Source of the DNA: Mycolicibacterium novocastrense
GTDB taxonomy: Bacteria; Actinomycetota; Actinomycetes; Mycobacteriales; Mycobacteriaceae
DNA length: 64,000 nt
Direction: 5' to 3'
NCBI RefSeq assembly: GCF_001570485.1
Contig: NZ_BCTA01000038.1
Coordinates: forward strand, 147,644 to 211,643
Below the pieces are notes generated by a model that searched no databases, was not told where the DNA came from, and was given only the letters and a program-made list of their open reading frames with translations. How positions within the stretch are numbered: the stretch's first letter is position 1; each line of letters starts with the position of its first letter. The position numbers and the translations under genes are program-made. This document shows positions 1 to 8,167 of the stretch, piece after piece.

Positions 1-329
1 AACGTTTCTCGCTTGTACTGCTCGTACTCCTCGGCGGTTGGGGCGTCGGGCAGGACCTCGAACGCTGAGGCGGGGACGGTGGTTCCGTTGGCGGCCGCGG
101 CGGCTTCCATGCGTTCGCGCACGCCCAGGCGGCCGCGCATGGAGGCGACGCTGGCGACGGAGAGGATCTCTCGGGTCAGGTTGCGTTCGTTCATCTGTCG
201 GACGCTCTCGTGCAGGAAGACGCCGTTGACGGCGCCGCCGGGGACGGTGGAGACGCCGATGGTGCGGTTGCGGTTGAAGATCTCGTAGCGGTCCTGCTGC
301 TGCGGGGTCTGATCCTTGGGTGAGGTCAT
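1..329 (-). CDS. Hypothetical protein, C-terminus cut by the window edge
   Basis: This gene starts at ATG 329 and runs off the left edge, so only about 109 N-terminal residues are visible. The start reads MTSPKDQTPQQQDRYEIFNR, followed by a hydrophilic region with a segment VASMRGRLGVRERMEAAAAA that looks helical. I do not recognise the family. It lies 22 nt downstream of the BTAD protein gene on the same strand and is probably the next gene of the conjugation operon. No signal peptide or membrane segment is seen in the visible part. Confidence 0.7.
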   Translation of the reverse strand, partial: MTSPKDQTPQQQDRYEIFNRNRTIGVSTVPGGAVNGVFLHESVRQMNERNLTREILSVASVASMRGRLGVRERMEAAAAANGTTVPASAFEVLPDAPTAEEYEQYKRET

Positions 330-351
330 GGTGTCTCCTGGCGGGTGGGGG

Positions 352-2316
352 TCACGATGCGCGGGAAGCGGCGAGCAGCTGCTTCAGTTCGGGGTGGGTG
401 GGCACGGGGATGGCTTGCTTGAGGTCCCAGATCAGCGCCTTGCGTTCGGTGTCGGTGACCGAGCCGGCGGCCACGAGCCAGAGGTCTTCGCGCTTGGCGT
501 AGACCCGTAGGCCGAGGCGGGCTGTCTGGTAGGCCGCGGCATGGGCGCCGGCTGCGAGTTGGCGTTGGGCAAGTTCGGTGGCGGCGGTGCTGCAGCGGTC
601 GATGAGTTCGTCTTTGAGGAGCTGCACGGATCGCCAGGCGTAGTCCTCGTCGGGGACATCTTCGAACGGGGCGCCGCGGATGAGGTGCACTGCGGCAGTG
701 AGCGCTTCGGTCGTTGCGCTTTCGGGGGTCTGGCCGACGAGGCGGTTGAATTCCTTCCAGTCGCAGAACATGTCGACGATGAGCAGGCCGCGGGTGTCGT
801 TGCGGATGGGGTCGGTTCCGCCCATCATCTTGCGGATCTGGGTGCGCAGCTGCCGGCGGTTGGACGGGGTGACCTGAAGGATCTTCTCCTCCCACTCCGT
901 GGAGGTGACGCCGTTGGAGGTGGCCAGTGCCATCAGGGCTTTGACGGGTTTGCGTACGCCTTGACGGGTCACCGCGGAGTGCTTGACCGCTTCGTTGGTC
1001 TCTGGGTCGCGGCCAAGGGCGTACACCGGGCCCAGGACGTAGAGGCCGGGTTCGGTGGGTTCCTCGGCGGGCCGGCCGGGCAGCGCGGCGATCGCGTCGA
1101 CGCGGCTGTCGTCGGCGTCGTCGGTGAAGTCGGCGAACGGTGCCGGGACGTCGGGGACGAGCAGCGGCGCCCCGGGTGCCGGCACCGATGGCGCGGCCGA
1201 ATGGGTCACCGCGGGTACGGCAGGGCCGTCCACACTTGGGGACGTGTCGTTTGTGCTGGTGGGCGCTGTTTCCGGGGTGGGCTGCGGTGTGGGTTCGAGA
1301 TCTGCCGGAATTGCTTCGCGCGGCTCGGCGGGGCCCGGCGCCGCCGCGTGGGCGGTGAAGGTGGGGGCGGGATCCTCGTCGGGTACCGGCGCCAGGGACG
1401 TGTCGTTTCCGCTGGTCAGGGGGTTGTGGTGCGGACCGGCCGACGGCGACATCGGGGTGGCCACCGGCGCTGGGGACATGGCATCGTCGCTGGTCAAGGC
1501 GGTAGCCGGCGGTTGCGTGGACGGGCCCTCCTCGAGGATCCCCTCGGCGCCGGCGGACGCCGCGCCCTGTACGGCCGACGTCGCGTCGAGGTCCTCGGGC
1601 GCCGCCGCCGCTGTGGGGGTCAGGACACCCTTGAGGTGCTGCCACTGTTGATCGGCGACTTCCATCCGCCGCCAAATCGGCCAGTAGCGATTGGCCAGGT
1701 AGATACCGGCGACCGCCTCGCTGCAGAGCACGACGTTGGCAGCGTCGACGGCCTGCGAGGACACGATGATCGGGTGAGGCTCCCCAGGGGTGGGGGCGCT
1801 GGTGTGCTCCGTGCTCAGGAGCAGCGACGTCCCCTCCGGGATCAGCTGCGGGTCGTCGACGAGGTGCAGCCGCTCGGCGCCGGGCAGAGCGAGCGCCGGG
1901 TCAGTGACTGCGACGACCGCTGCAGGTGTCTTCGACAGTGCCTGCATGAGCCAGGACCGCATGATCAAGGTGGGGTTGCCGCCCTCGATGCCGATGTAGG
2001 CCGCCGCGGCCAGGTTGATCACCAGGACTTCGTTGCGTGAGGTGATGCCGGCGACGACGTGGTGTGAGGCCGAGATGCTTCGTGGCAGCAGCTGCGAGCG
2101 CAGCGGATGGGTCCACCCCTGCTCGGTCCGGGTCCAGTCCTGCCCTTGTGGCTCGGTGGCCGGGTCGACGGGGTAGGCGGTGATTGTCGAGGCGTCGATG
2201 GAGGCCGCGACCGCGCCGACGGGCCCGAACGCCTCGGTCAGTAGCTGGGCGACGTTCTTCAGCGCCCCGTTCCCAGCAAGCAGCCACCGTGTCAGCTTGG
2301 CTGCTTGCTCGTTCAC
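352..2316 (-). CDS. BTAD-domain protein of the conjugation operon
   Basis: The protein has 654 residues in three parts. Residues 1-230 form a globular N-terminal region. Residues 230-410 are Pro/Ala/Thr-rich low complexity. Residues 410-654 resemble the bacterial transcriptional activator domain (BTAD) of SARP-type actinobacterial proteins, with motifs GLYVLGPVYAL, LLIVDMFCDWKEF, HLIRGAPFEDVPDEDYAW and a final helix-rich TPR-like end. In SARPs this domain follows a winged helix; none is clear here, so a scaffold role is as plausible as transcriptional activation. It lies 10 nt downstream of the YbaB-like gene. The BTAD call is fairly secure, the role unknown. Confidence 0.75.
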   Translation of the reverse strand: MNEQAAKLTRWLLAGNGALKNVAQLLTEAFGPVGAVAASIDASTITAYPVDPATEPQGQDWTRTEQGWTHPLRSQLLPRSISASHHVVAGITSRNEVLVINLAAAAYIGIEGGNPTLIMRSWLMQALSKTPAAVVAVTDPALALPGAERLHLVDDPQLIPEGTSLLLSTEHTSAPTPGEPHPIIVSSQAVDAANVVLCSEAVAGIYLANRYWPIWRRMEVADQQWQHLKGVLTPTAAAAPEDLDATSAVQGAASAGAEGILEEGPSTQPPATALTSDDAMSPAPVATPMSPSAGPHHNPLTSGNDTSLAPVPDEDPAPTFTAHAAAPGPAEPREAIPADLEPTPQPTPETAPTSTNDTSPSVDGPAVPAVTHSAAPSVPAPGAPLLVPDVPAPFADFTDDADDSRVDAIAALPGRPAEEPTEPGLYVLGPVYALGRDPETNEAVKHSAVTRQGVRKPVKALMALATSNGVTSTEWEEKILQVTPSNRRQLRTQIRKMMGGTDPIRNDTRGLLIVDMFCDWKEFNRLVGQTPESATTEALTAAVHLIRGAPFEDVPDEDYAWRSVQLLKDELIDRCSTAATELAQRQLAAGAHAAAYQTARLGLRVYAKREDLWLVAAGSVTDTERKALIWDLKQAIPVPTHPELKQLLAASRAS

Positions 2317-2326
2317 GCAGGTGAGT

Positions 2327-2704
2327 CTATCGAGGTTGACGGGCCGTTTCGGGTTCCGCGCCGGGGTCGTTTTCCTGCTGGGCGACCACCTCGTCGAAGT
2401 CGGGGAGGTCGTGCGCTGCCTGGAAGATCGCGGCGATCTGGTCGGCGGTCTCCTGCCCGGCCGTGGTGACGAGTCGGGTGATCTCCTTGGCGATCTCGGC
2501 GGCAGTCTTGCGGTCCAGAATCCCGGGCTTGAGCCACAGGTCTTGCAGCTGCCCGTTCATGTCGACCTTGACGGCGATGTCCTTGTCCTCCGAAAGGCGT
2601 TCGGCGGCGATGCCTTTCATCTTCTCGATGTGCCGGAGGAGGTGGTCATAGACCGTATCTGCGTACGCCAGCGTGTTTTTCACATCAGGGTGGATGACGG
2701 CCAT
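2327..2704 (-). CDS. YbaB/EbfC-like small protein
   Basis: The 125-residue protein has the size and pattern of the YbaB/EbfC nucleoid-associated family, which also includes EspL of ESX-1 loci. An N-terminal helix carries charged residues (HIEKMKGIAAERLSE), a beta hairpin reads VDMNGQLQDLWLKPG, and a second long helix follows (TAAEIAKEITRLVTTAGQET). The C-terminal 25 residues are acidic and probably disordered. Position next to two EspC-type genes suits an EspL-like partner role, but DNA binding is equally possible. It starts at ATG 2704, 9 nt after the upstream gene ends. Confidence 0.65.
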   Translation of the reverse strand: MAVIHPDVKNTLAYADTVYDHLLRHIEKMKGIAAERLSEDKDIAVKVDMNGQLQDLWLKPGILDRKTAAEIAKEITRLVTTAGQETADQIAAIFQAAHDLPDFDEVVAQQENDPGAEPETARQPR

Positions 2705-2713
2705 GGTTGTTTC

Positions 2714-3325
2714 CTACACCATCCTCGTCGCATCGATGGCTGCCGCGTTGCGCTCTTCTTGAGCTTTGGTCGAGGCGACGGCCAAGCGCAGCGCGTTGGA
2801 GGTCTGCGCGTTGTGCTCGGCGAAGGCGGTGCCGGCGATCTGCTTGCTGGCCATGAACTCTTTGATCTTGAGGTAGGTGCCGAAGTTCACCTTGCCGTGC
2901 GTGGCGAGGTACCGCTCGGCGAAATCCGGGTCCCCGGATGCCCACTGCGCCAACTCTTCAGCGTTGAGGTCATGCTCCTGGGCGAACTTCTCCAACTCCG
3001 AGTAGCTGACCTGGAACGGCGCTCCGGAGGCAGCTGCCGGGGTGCCGGCGGGGCCGCCTTCGGTGGTGGTGTTGCTGACCGGGGCCAGGCCCCCGATTCC
3101 CGCGCCGGGGCCGGGGCCGGCGCCGCCCGGGTCCTCGATGTCCTGCACGTAGTTCATCAGGCCGTCGTCGCCGAGTTCCCAGTGCCAGTCACCGGTGCCA
3201 GTGTTGCTGATCAGCTGGGCCGGGACGGGGCCGATCGCGCCCGGGCCGGCAGCAGCGCCGCCCGGGTCTATCGCTTCGTTGGCGTCATGCCAGTTGGGCG
3301 AGTCGAACCAGTCGTTGTCGGACAT
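2714..3325 (-). CDS. EspC-type (T7SS-associated) protein with Gly/Pro-rich N-terminus
   Basis: The 203-residue protein has a Trp/Gly/Pro-rich N-terminal half with two related stretches (IDPGGAAAGPGAIGP and DIEDPGGAGPGPGAG), a linker SNTTTEGGPAG, and a C-terminal helical domain (about 105-203). That domain resembles the EspC family of ESX-1 secretion-associated proteins (VSYSELEKFAQEHD, ATHGKVNFGTYLKIKEF). The linker and C-terminal domain are shared with the next gene upstream (3348-4136), so the two are paralogues with different N-terminal modules. No classical YxxxD/E signal stands out. Secretion through an ESX system is inferred only from the family. Confidence 0.65.
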   Translation of the reverse strand: MSDNDWFDSPNWHDANEAIDPGGAAAGPGAIGPVPAQLISNTGTGDWHWELGDDGLMNYVQDIEDPGGAGPGPGAGIGGLAPVSNTTTEGGPAGTPAAASGAPFQVSYSELEKFAQEHDLNAEELAQWASGDPDFAERYLATHGKVNFGTYLKIKEFMASKQIAGTAFAEHNAQTSNALRLAVASTKAQEERNAAAIDATRMV

Positions 3326-3347
3326 CGTGTCTCACATCCTCGGGTGT

Positions 3348-4136
3348 CTAGGTATTGATGGTCGGCGCGCGGAAGGCGCTGGCCGCGTTCTCGTCGGTGG
3401 CTTTCGTCGAGTCGATCGCGCCGCGCAGGCCTACAGCGGTGTCGGAGTTGCGCTGAGCGTAGGCGCCCGCCTCGACCACGCGACTCTCGTTGTAGCCCTT
3501 CACATTCAGGTATGTCGCGTAGGCAACTTTGCCGTGTGTGGCCAGTAGACGTTCCGCGAAGTCGGTGTCGGTCTTCGCCCACTGCGCAACCTGATCTGCC
3601 TGCTGGTCATGATTCTGTGCGAACCCTTCCAGCTGGTTGTAGTTGACCGCGAAGACATCCTTGTCGGACTGTGCGTTCTCGCCTTCTTCGGTGGTGTTGC
3701 TGGCCGGGCGGACCCCCTTCTTCACGGTGTCGGGTCCAGGGATCCACGCCCCGCTGTCACCGAGGGGGATGTAGCCGCGCGGGCCCAGCGCGCCCGGGGG
3801 GAGGAACTTGATGTCCTCGATCTGGATGGGCTTCTCCCCTTGGGGTGGGGTGTAGGAGCCGGGCCGGAACTCATTAGAGCGCGGGTGAGGAATCCAGACA
3901 CCGGTCCCTTTGCCGAGTTCCTGCATGCCGTACGGGCCGAGGGATCCAGGGGTGGTGACGTAAATGTCGCTGGCGTAGAGCGGCATTCGGACGTTCTCGT
4001 CCGAGACGACACCCGGCTTCATCTGGTTGACGCCGGGGTCGGGGATCCACAGGCCCGGCATCAGCTCCATGGAGTTGGTCGGGCCAAGCTCGCTGGGATC
4101 GAGCTCAACGATGTCAGCGATGTCGAAGGTGGTCAT
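3348..4136 (-). CDS. EspC-type protein with three-fold WIP repeat
   Basis: The 262-residue protein carries three copies of a module of about 40 residues in positions 1-140. The pattern is x-DI-x-x-x-x-P-x-x-LGP-x(5)-L-x(2,4)-G-x-WIP-x-P; core strings are GLWIPDPG, GVWIPHPR and GAWIPGPD. A linker SNTTEEGENA leads to a C-terminal EspC-like helical domain (about 160-255; FAVNYNQLEGFAQNHD, ATHGKVAYATYLNVKGY). The C-terminal half is clearly paralogous to the 203-residue protein encoded next. The repeats could form a surface-binding or wall-spanning module, but no function is known to me. Confidence 0.65.
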   Translation of the reverse strand: MTTFDIADIVELDPSELGPTNSMELMPGLWIPDPGVNQMKPGVVSDENVRMPLYASDIYVTTPGSLGPYGMQELGKGTGVWIPHPRSNEFRPGSYTPPQGEKPIQIEDIKFLPPGALGPRGYIPLGDSGAWIPGPDTVKKGVRPASNTTEEGENAQSDKDVFAVNYNQLEGFAQNHDQQADQVAQWAKTDTDFAERLLATHGKVAYATYLNVKGYNESRVVEAGAYAQRNSDTAVGLRGAIDSTKATDENAASAFRAPTINT

Positions 4137-4170
4137 AGTTCTCTCCGATCTTCAATGGCGTTCATGGGCT

Positions 4171-6537
4171 CTACTCCAGTCCTGCTGCGATGCGTTCGTG
4201 CTTGGTGGTGCGCGTTGCCGGCGGCGGAGCGTCGTCTTCGAACGGCGACGGGGGCGCGGCCTGGGGCACCGTTGAGCTGGGCTGCGGCGCGGGCTGCTGG
4301 GGTGCCGGGGCGCCGGCCGGCCCGGGGCCGGAGAGCGGGACGCTATCCGGTGGCGGCTCGGCCGGCACCGAGGTGGGCGGCGGCGTCTGCGGCTGCCGCG
4401 GCGGCGCCTCGTCCGATGGCGGCGCTGCGGGCTCCGGAGGGGTTTGGCCCGGCTGCTGCGGTGGGGCCTGGGGATCTGTCAGCGGTGGGGCTGAGGTGTG
4501 CGTGGACAGCGTGGGGTCGGTTTCGGTGGGCCGGAAGACGCCTTCGAAACCCTGCTGGTCCTTGAACACTTCCTCCAGCGTGTGGATCTTGCCGGCTTCG
4601 CTCGGGTCGGCGACCAGACCCGGCGCGACCGCCACCATGGTCTTGTCCTGCCACTTCAGCACGTCCCCCGGTTGCATGTCGGAGGGGTCGACCTTGGCGC
4701 CGAGGTTCTTGCCATCCCCGGGCAGCTCCAGACCGGTCGGGCTGTAGGCCTTCTGCGCGGCGTCTCCGCCCGGCGAGGCCTTGTCGATGGCGTTCTGGGC
4801 CGCGTCGGCGGCCTGCTTGTTCGGCGCCTCAATGACCTTGCCGTCGGGCAGGGTGACGGTGGGCTTGGCTCCGCTGGGGTTGCTTGCGGGTGTGGCGGTG
4901 GCCGGCTGGTTGTTCGCGCCGGCCGGTCCCGGGGTGGCACCGGCGACCGCGGCCGGCTCGGCCGGCGTTGCACCCGGCGCAGCTGGCGGCGGAGGGGCGT
5001 TCTGGGGCCCGGCGTTGAGCGGGGTGATCGGGGACTTCTTGTCGTCGGGCTTGGCAGTGTCGGTCTCGGAGAGCTTGCTCAGCGGCTTGGCCGCATCCGA
5101 CAGTGCTGAGAGCGGGTTGCCGCCGCCACCCATCGGGTTGCCGCCACCGCCGAGCCCGCCCAGCGGGTTCATGCCGCCGAGTCCGCCCAAGGGGTTGCCG
5201 CCCATCGGCATTCCGCCTCCGAACGGTGAGCCCATGCCTCCGTTGAGGAGATCCTCCAGGCTCTTCTTGTCGTCGGCGGGCGGCGCGCTCAGTGAGGGGT
5301 CCCCCGCCGCGGGTGGCATTCCCGGCGCGGGTGCGCCTCCCGGGCCCATCGGCGTGGGAGGGCCGCCGGCCGGGTTGGAGGGCACGTTCTGCTGGGTGTT
5401 GGCGGCGTTCTCCACTGCGGTCTTCACGGTGTCCAGCAGAGTGGACTCGGCCTGCAGCAGGCCGTCCCAGTCGCCCTCGTCGAGGGCCTTGGCGGTGGAG
5501 TTGAAGGTGCCGATGGCGTTGTTGATGGCGTCGCGGCCGGCCTGGGTGACGTTGGCCGAGTTCTGGACCGCGGTCTTGAATGCTTGTGCTGCGGCGTCGA
5601 ATTCGGACTCGATGCGCTTGAAGTCGGGTTTGACGTTGTCGTAGGCGTCGATACCGGATTGCTCGCCGGTGTCGGTGCTGAACGGGAACTCGGGCAGCTC
5701 GCTGGTGGCCGGTGTCCCGCTGCCGAACAGTTCATAGAGGCGCACGACGACGCCGGTCATCTGGTTGGGGACGTCGGGGTCGACGTCAGTGGCCCAGGCG
5801 GGGTACTCCGGGGTGCTCATGCCCTCGGGCACGCTGACTTGGGTGCTCTGCAGCGGCGGCTTGGCGCCCGGTGCGGGTGCGGGCTGTCCGTTGGGTGTCT
5901 GCTGGGGCGACGGCGCCCCGGCGGAGTACTTCTCCTTGCTGATCGGGTTGCCACTCTTGTCGAAGTACTTGTGTTGTCCGGTGGCGGGATCGATTTCGTA
6001 GTAGTCGCCGTTGGCGTTCACCGGCGTGAAGACGTCAGTGAGCGGTGAATGGTGCCAGGCCGGGCTGCCGGGGAAGTTGGGGGGTGCCTGGCTGTGGAGC
6101 GGGCCTACCTGATTGCCACGCGCATCCACCGGCGCGTACTTGCCATCTGCCATCCTGCGGAAACCCGCGGGCGGGAACGGTTGTCCCACCGGCTGGAAGT
6201 TCTGGTCGGCTTTGGTGAAGGTGCCGTCACCGTTGTTGATCCAGTTCTGATTGCTGGCGCTGTCCCGGTAGGCCAGGGTGCCGTCGGCGGGCAGCCTGGT
6301 GCCATCGCCGAAGACCAGGTGGCGCTCGGATGAGGTGTCGTCGGTGTTGTCGAAGCGGATGTTGGGGTCGCCGTACGCCTCTCGCGCGCGCCCGAGCACG
6401 GTGTCCCAGTAGGTGTCGTTGGTGCCGATGTTCCACGACTGGCCCTCAGGTCGCCATCCGGGTGACCAACCCATCCCGAAGCCGACCTTTTGGAGCGGTT
6501 CCCAATGGGTCAGGTCACTGAACTTGTTGTCGGTCAC
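4171..6537 (-). CDS. Large Pro/Gly-rich protein of the conjugation operon
   Basis: The 788-residue protein is read from GTG 6537, chosen over longer upstream reading because GGAGG lies about 11 nt before it and the preceding gene ends at 6600. Residues 1-170 form a Trp/Gly/Asp-rich region. Residues 240-340 are helical and contain AGRDAINNAIGTFN, related to modules in the peptidase and transglycosylase of this operon. Residues 360-450 are a Gly/Met-rich linker with GGGGNPLSALS, also found in the peptidase. Near 600-670, DPSDMQPGDVLKWQ and TMVAVAPG recall half of an NlpC/P60 fold without catalytic residues. The C-terminus is Pro-rich. No signal peptide is seen. An envelope role is inferred. Confidence 0.6.
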   Translation of the reverse strand: MTDNKFSDLTHWEPLQKVGFGMGWSPGWRPEGQSWNIGTNDTYWDTVLGRAREAYGDPNIRFDNTDDTSSERHLVFGDGTRLPADGTLAYRDSASNQNWINNGDGTFTKADQNFQPVGQPFPPAGFRRMADGKYAPVDARGNQVGPLHSQAPPNFPGSPAWHHSPLTDVFTPVNANGDYYEIDPATGQHKYFDKSGNPISKEKYSAGAPSPQQTPNGQPAPAPGAKPPLQSTQVSVPEGMSTPEYPAWATDVDPDVPNQMTGVVVRLYELFGSGTPATSELPEFPFSTDTGEQSGIDAYDNVKPDFKRIESEFDAAAQAFKTAVQNSANVTQAGRDAINNAIGTFNSTAKALDEGDWDGLLQAESTLLDTVKTAVENAANTQQNVPSNPAGGPPTPMGPGGAPAPGMPPAAGDPSLSAPPADDKKSLEDLLNGGMGSPFGGGMPMGGNPLGGLGGMNPLGGLGGGGNPMGGGGNPLSALSDAAKPLSKLSETDTAKPDDKKSPITPLNAGPQNAPPPPAAPGATPAEPAAVAGATPGPAGANNQPATATPASNPSGAKPTVTLPDGKVIEAPNKQAADAAQNAIDKASPGGDAAQKAYSPTGLELPGDGKNLGAKVDPSDMQPGDVLKWQDKTMVAVAPGLVADPSEAGKIHTLEEVFKDQQGFEGVFRPTETDPTLSTHTSAPPLTDPQAPPQQPGQTPPEPAAPPSDEAPPRQPQTPPPTSVPAEPPPDSVPLSGPGPAGAPAPQQPAPQPSSTVPQAAPPSPFEDDAPPPATRTTKHERIAAGLE

Positions 6538-6599
6538 GGGCCTACATACCTCCGGGTGCGGTGAAGCGGTGAGCGCGGGAGCTGGGGAGTGCGGAGCGG

Positions 6600-7718
6600 T
6601 TAGAGGGCATAGGTTTCCCCTCCGGTGGGGTAGCCGCCGCCTTCTGTGGCGATGTGCACGTGGTCGAAATGGTTCGCGGTGTCTCCCCCGCGGCTGTCCA
6701 TCCCCCGCGGCGACGATCCCTGGGTGTACATCGTCTGTCGCCAAATCGCATGATCCAGGCCGTATCTGGATGCGTGTTGCATCGCGAAGGCCAGTACGCG
6801 GTCCCCGAGCGCTTTGCCCTCGGCGCTGGAGTAGTTCGGGATCATGACGTCGATCGCCAGGCCGTTGGGGTGCCACTTGAGTGCGTCTTGGCGGTAGCCC
6901 CCGATGTCGGAGATCTCAGGGAACGCGGCGCTGATCGCGCGGGCCAGCAGAATTGTGTTGCGCTGCAGGCCTTTCTCGGGGGCCACGCCTTGCGGGAGTG
7001 CACCGTCTGGGGTGGCCCGCGCGGCAAGGCGGGTGCCCTCGGATCCGCCCTTGCCCGACGACAGCGATGACAGCATGCTGGCCGGCGCTGAGGACAGCCC
7101 GGACAGGGCGCTGAGCGGGTTACCGCCGCCTCCTCCAGATCCGCCGCCCATGCCGCCACCGGGTCCGCCGCCCATGCCGCCACCGGAGCCACCTCCCATG
7201 CCCGGCATGCCAGAGCCGGCGGACTTGGCCTGCTGGTAGTACTTCTGGGCCAAGGCGTCGACGAGGACACGGCGCATCTCGGCCGGCGGCATCTGGGTGC
7301 GTACGGCGTTGGAGCCGTTGGCCACGGCGTCGGCCTTGTTCTGCAGCGACGCCATGGCCCCCATCGGGGTGTTCTCCACCGGTGTGAGTGCGTCGTCGCG
7401 GCTGACGTACTGGTTGGTGGTGTTGTCGATGTCCTCGCGGCCGGCGTTTACGTGGGCACCCGATTCGTCGACGACCGGCACCAGTGACGGGTCGACCTCG
7501 GCGAGCGCGGCACTGATCTGGGCCTGACTCTTCCGCGAGATCACCAGGTTTTCGATGAAGTCGCCGAGGCCGTTGGGCAGCGCCTCCAGGCGTTGGCCAA
7601 CGTCGTCGGGGATGGTCGAGGGCAGCGGCGCAGTCACAGGTGTCCCCTCTCCGAGGAGGCCTCGGAGTTGGTTGAGGATGGCTGTGATCTCGTCACGAGT
7701 TGCGCCGCCTGACGTCAT
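6600..7718 (-). CDS. Wall peptidase-like protein (ARB-07466-like / VanY-type C-terminal domain)
   Basis: The 372-residue protein ends in a domain (about 245-365) with a metal-peptidase-like layout: GGYRQDALKWHPNGLAIDV, then NHFDHVHI. These supply the H...D...DHVH ligands typical of LAS/VanY-type D,D-peptidases and of the ARB-07466-like domain common in mycobacterial secreted proteins. The N-terminal region (1-170) is helical and carries AGREDIDNTTNQY followed by NTPMGAM. A Gly-rich linker (about 175-225, GGGGNPLSALSG) joins the two. It starts at ATG 7718, directly abutting the stop of the upstream gene. It probably trims peptidoglycan to let the conjugation channel through. No clear signal peptide is visible. 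Confidence 0.65.
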   Translation of the reverse strand: MTSGGATRDEITAILNQLRGLLGEGTPVTAPLPSTIPDDVGQRLEALPNGLGDFIENLVISRKSQAQISAALAEVDPSLVPVVDESGAHVNAGREDIDNTTNQYVSRDDALTPVENTPMGAMASLQNKADAVANGSNAVRTQMPPAEMRRVLVDALAQKYYQQAKSAGSGMPGMGGGSGGGMGGGPGGGMGGGSGGGGGNPLSALSGLSSAPASMLSSLSSGKGGSEGTRLAARATPDGALPQGVAPEKGLQRNTILLARAISAAFPEISDIGGYRQDALKWHPNGLAIDVMIPNYSSAEGKALGDRVLAFAMQHASRYGLDHAIWRQTMYTQGSSPRGMDSRGGDTANHFDHVHIATEGGGYPTGGETYAL

Positions 7719-8051
7719 TTACGGGGTGGGGTTCGGTGCGGGGCCGCCAGCGGCGGCGCCCTCACCGCTGCTGGGCTGGTCCTTACTGTCGGTGCGCGGC
7801 TCCAGGGCCGCCGTGCGGGTCTGCCGGCGTGGGAGGGCCGCCCGAGGGACACCGAGATCGGTCAGCTCGGCCGGCTTCCAGCCTGCCTCGATGCACGACT
7901 GGGCGGCCTTCTCGATGTCGGAGTCCAGACTCCTGAGTTCGGCCTCCTTCTCGGCCTTGGCGTCGAGCAGCTCGCCGAGGCGTTTCACCGGATCCAGCCG
8001 CGCCGTGAGCAGCTCATTGGCGCGTTTGGTGAAGTCGTTCTGCTTAGCCAC
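7719..8051 (-). CDS. Small coiled-coil hypothetical protein
   Basis: The 110-residue protein is mostly one charged helix (LGELLDAKAEKEAELRSLD) followed by a Cys-containing segment (QSCIEAGWKPAELTDLGVP) and a disordered Pro/Gly-rich tail. The middle part could be a small helix-turn-helix, but the evidence is thin. Its stop abuts the start codon of the peptidase gene, so the two are probably translationally coupled. I do not recognise a family. Confidence 0.55.
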   Translation of the reverse strand: MAKQNDFTKRANELLTARLDPVKRLGELLDAKAEKEAELRSLDSDIEKAAQSCIEAGWKPAELTDLGVPRAALPRRQTRTAALEPRTDSKDQPSSGEGAAAGGPAPNPTP

Positions 8052-8167
8052 CGGTGGAGGCTCCTTTCATCAACCCTGATTTTTCCATTATTGGCGATAC
8101 CCGGCAATTTTCTGCACGTCAACGCGTGTTTTCTTGATGGTTGGATTTGCCGAGTCGGTCGGGGGGC

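Noticed and set aside
541..2040. Plus-strand open frame of about 500 codons
   Set aside because: It is antisense to the BTAD gene, which has recognisable motifs and operon spacing.
6538..6876. Longer N-terminus for the 788-residue protein
   Set aside because: It would overlap the peptidase gene; GTG 6537 has a good ribosome binding site.
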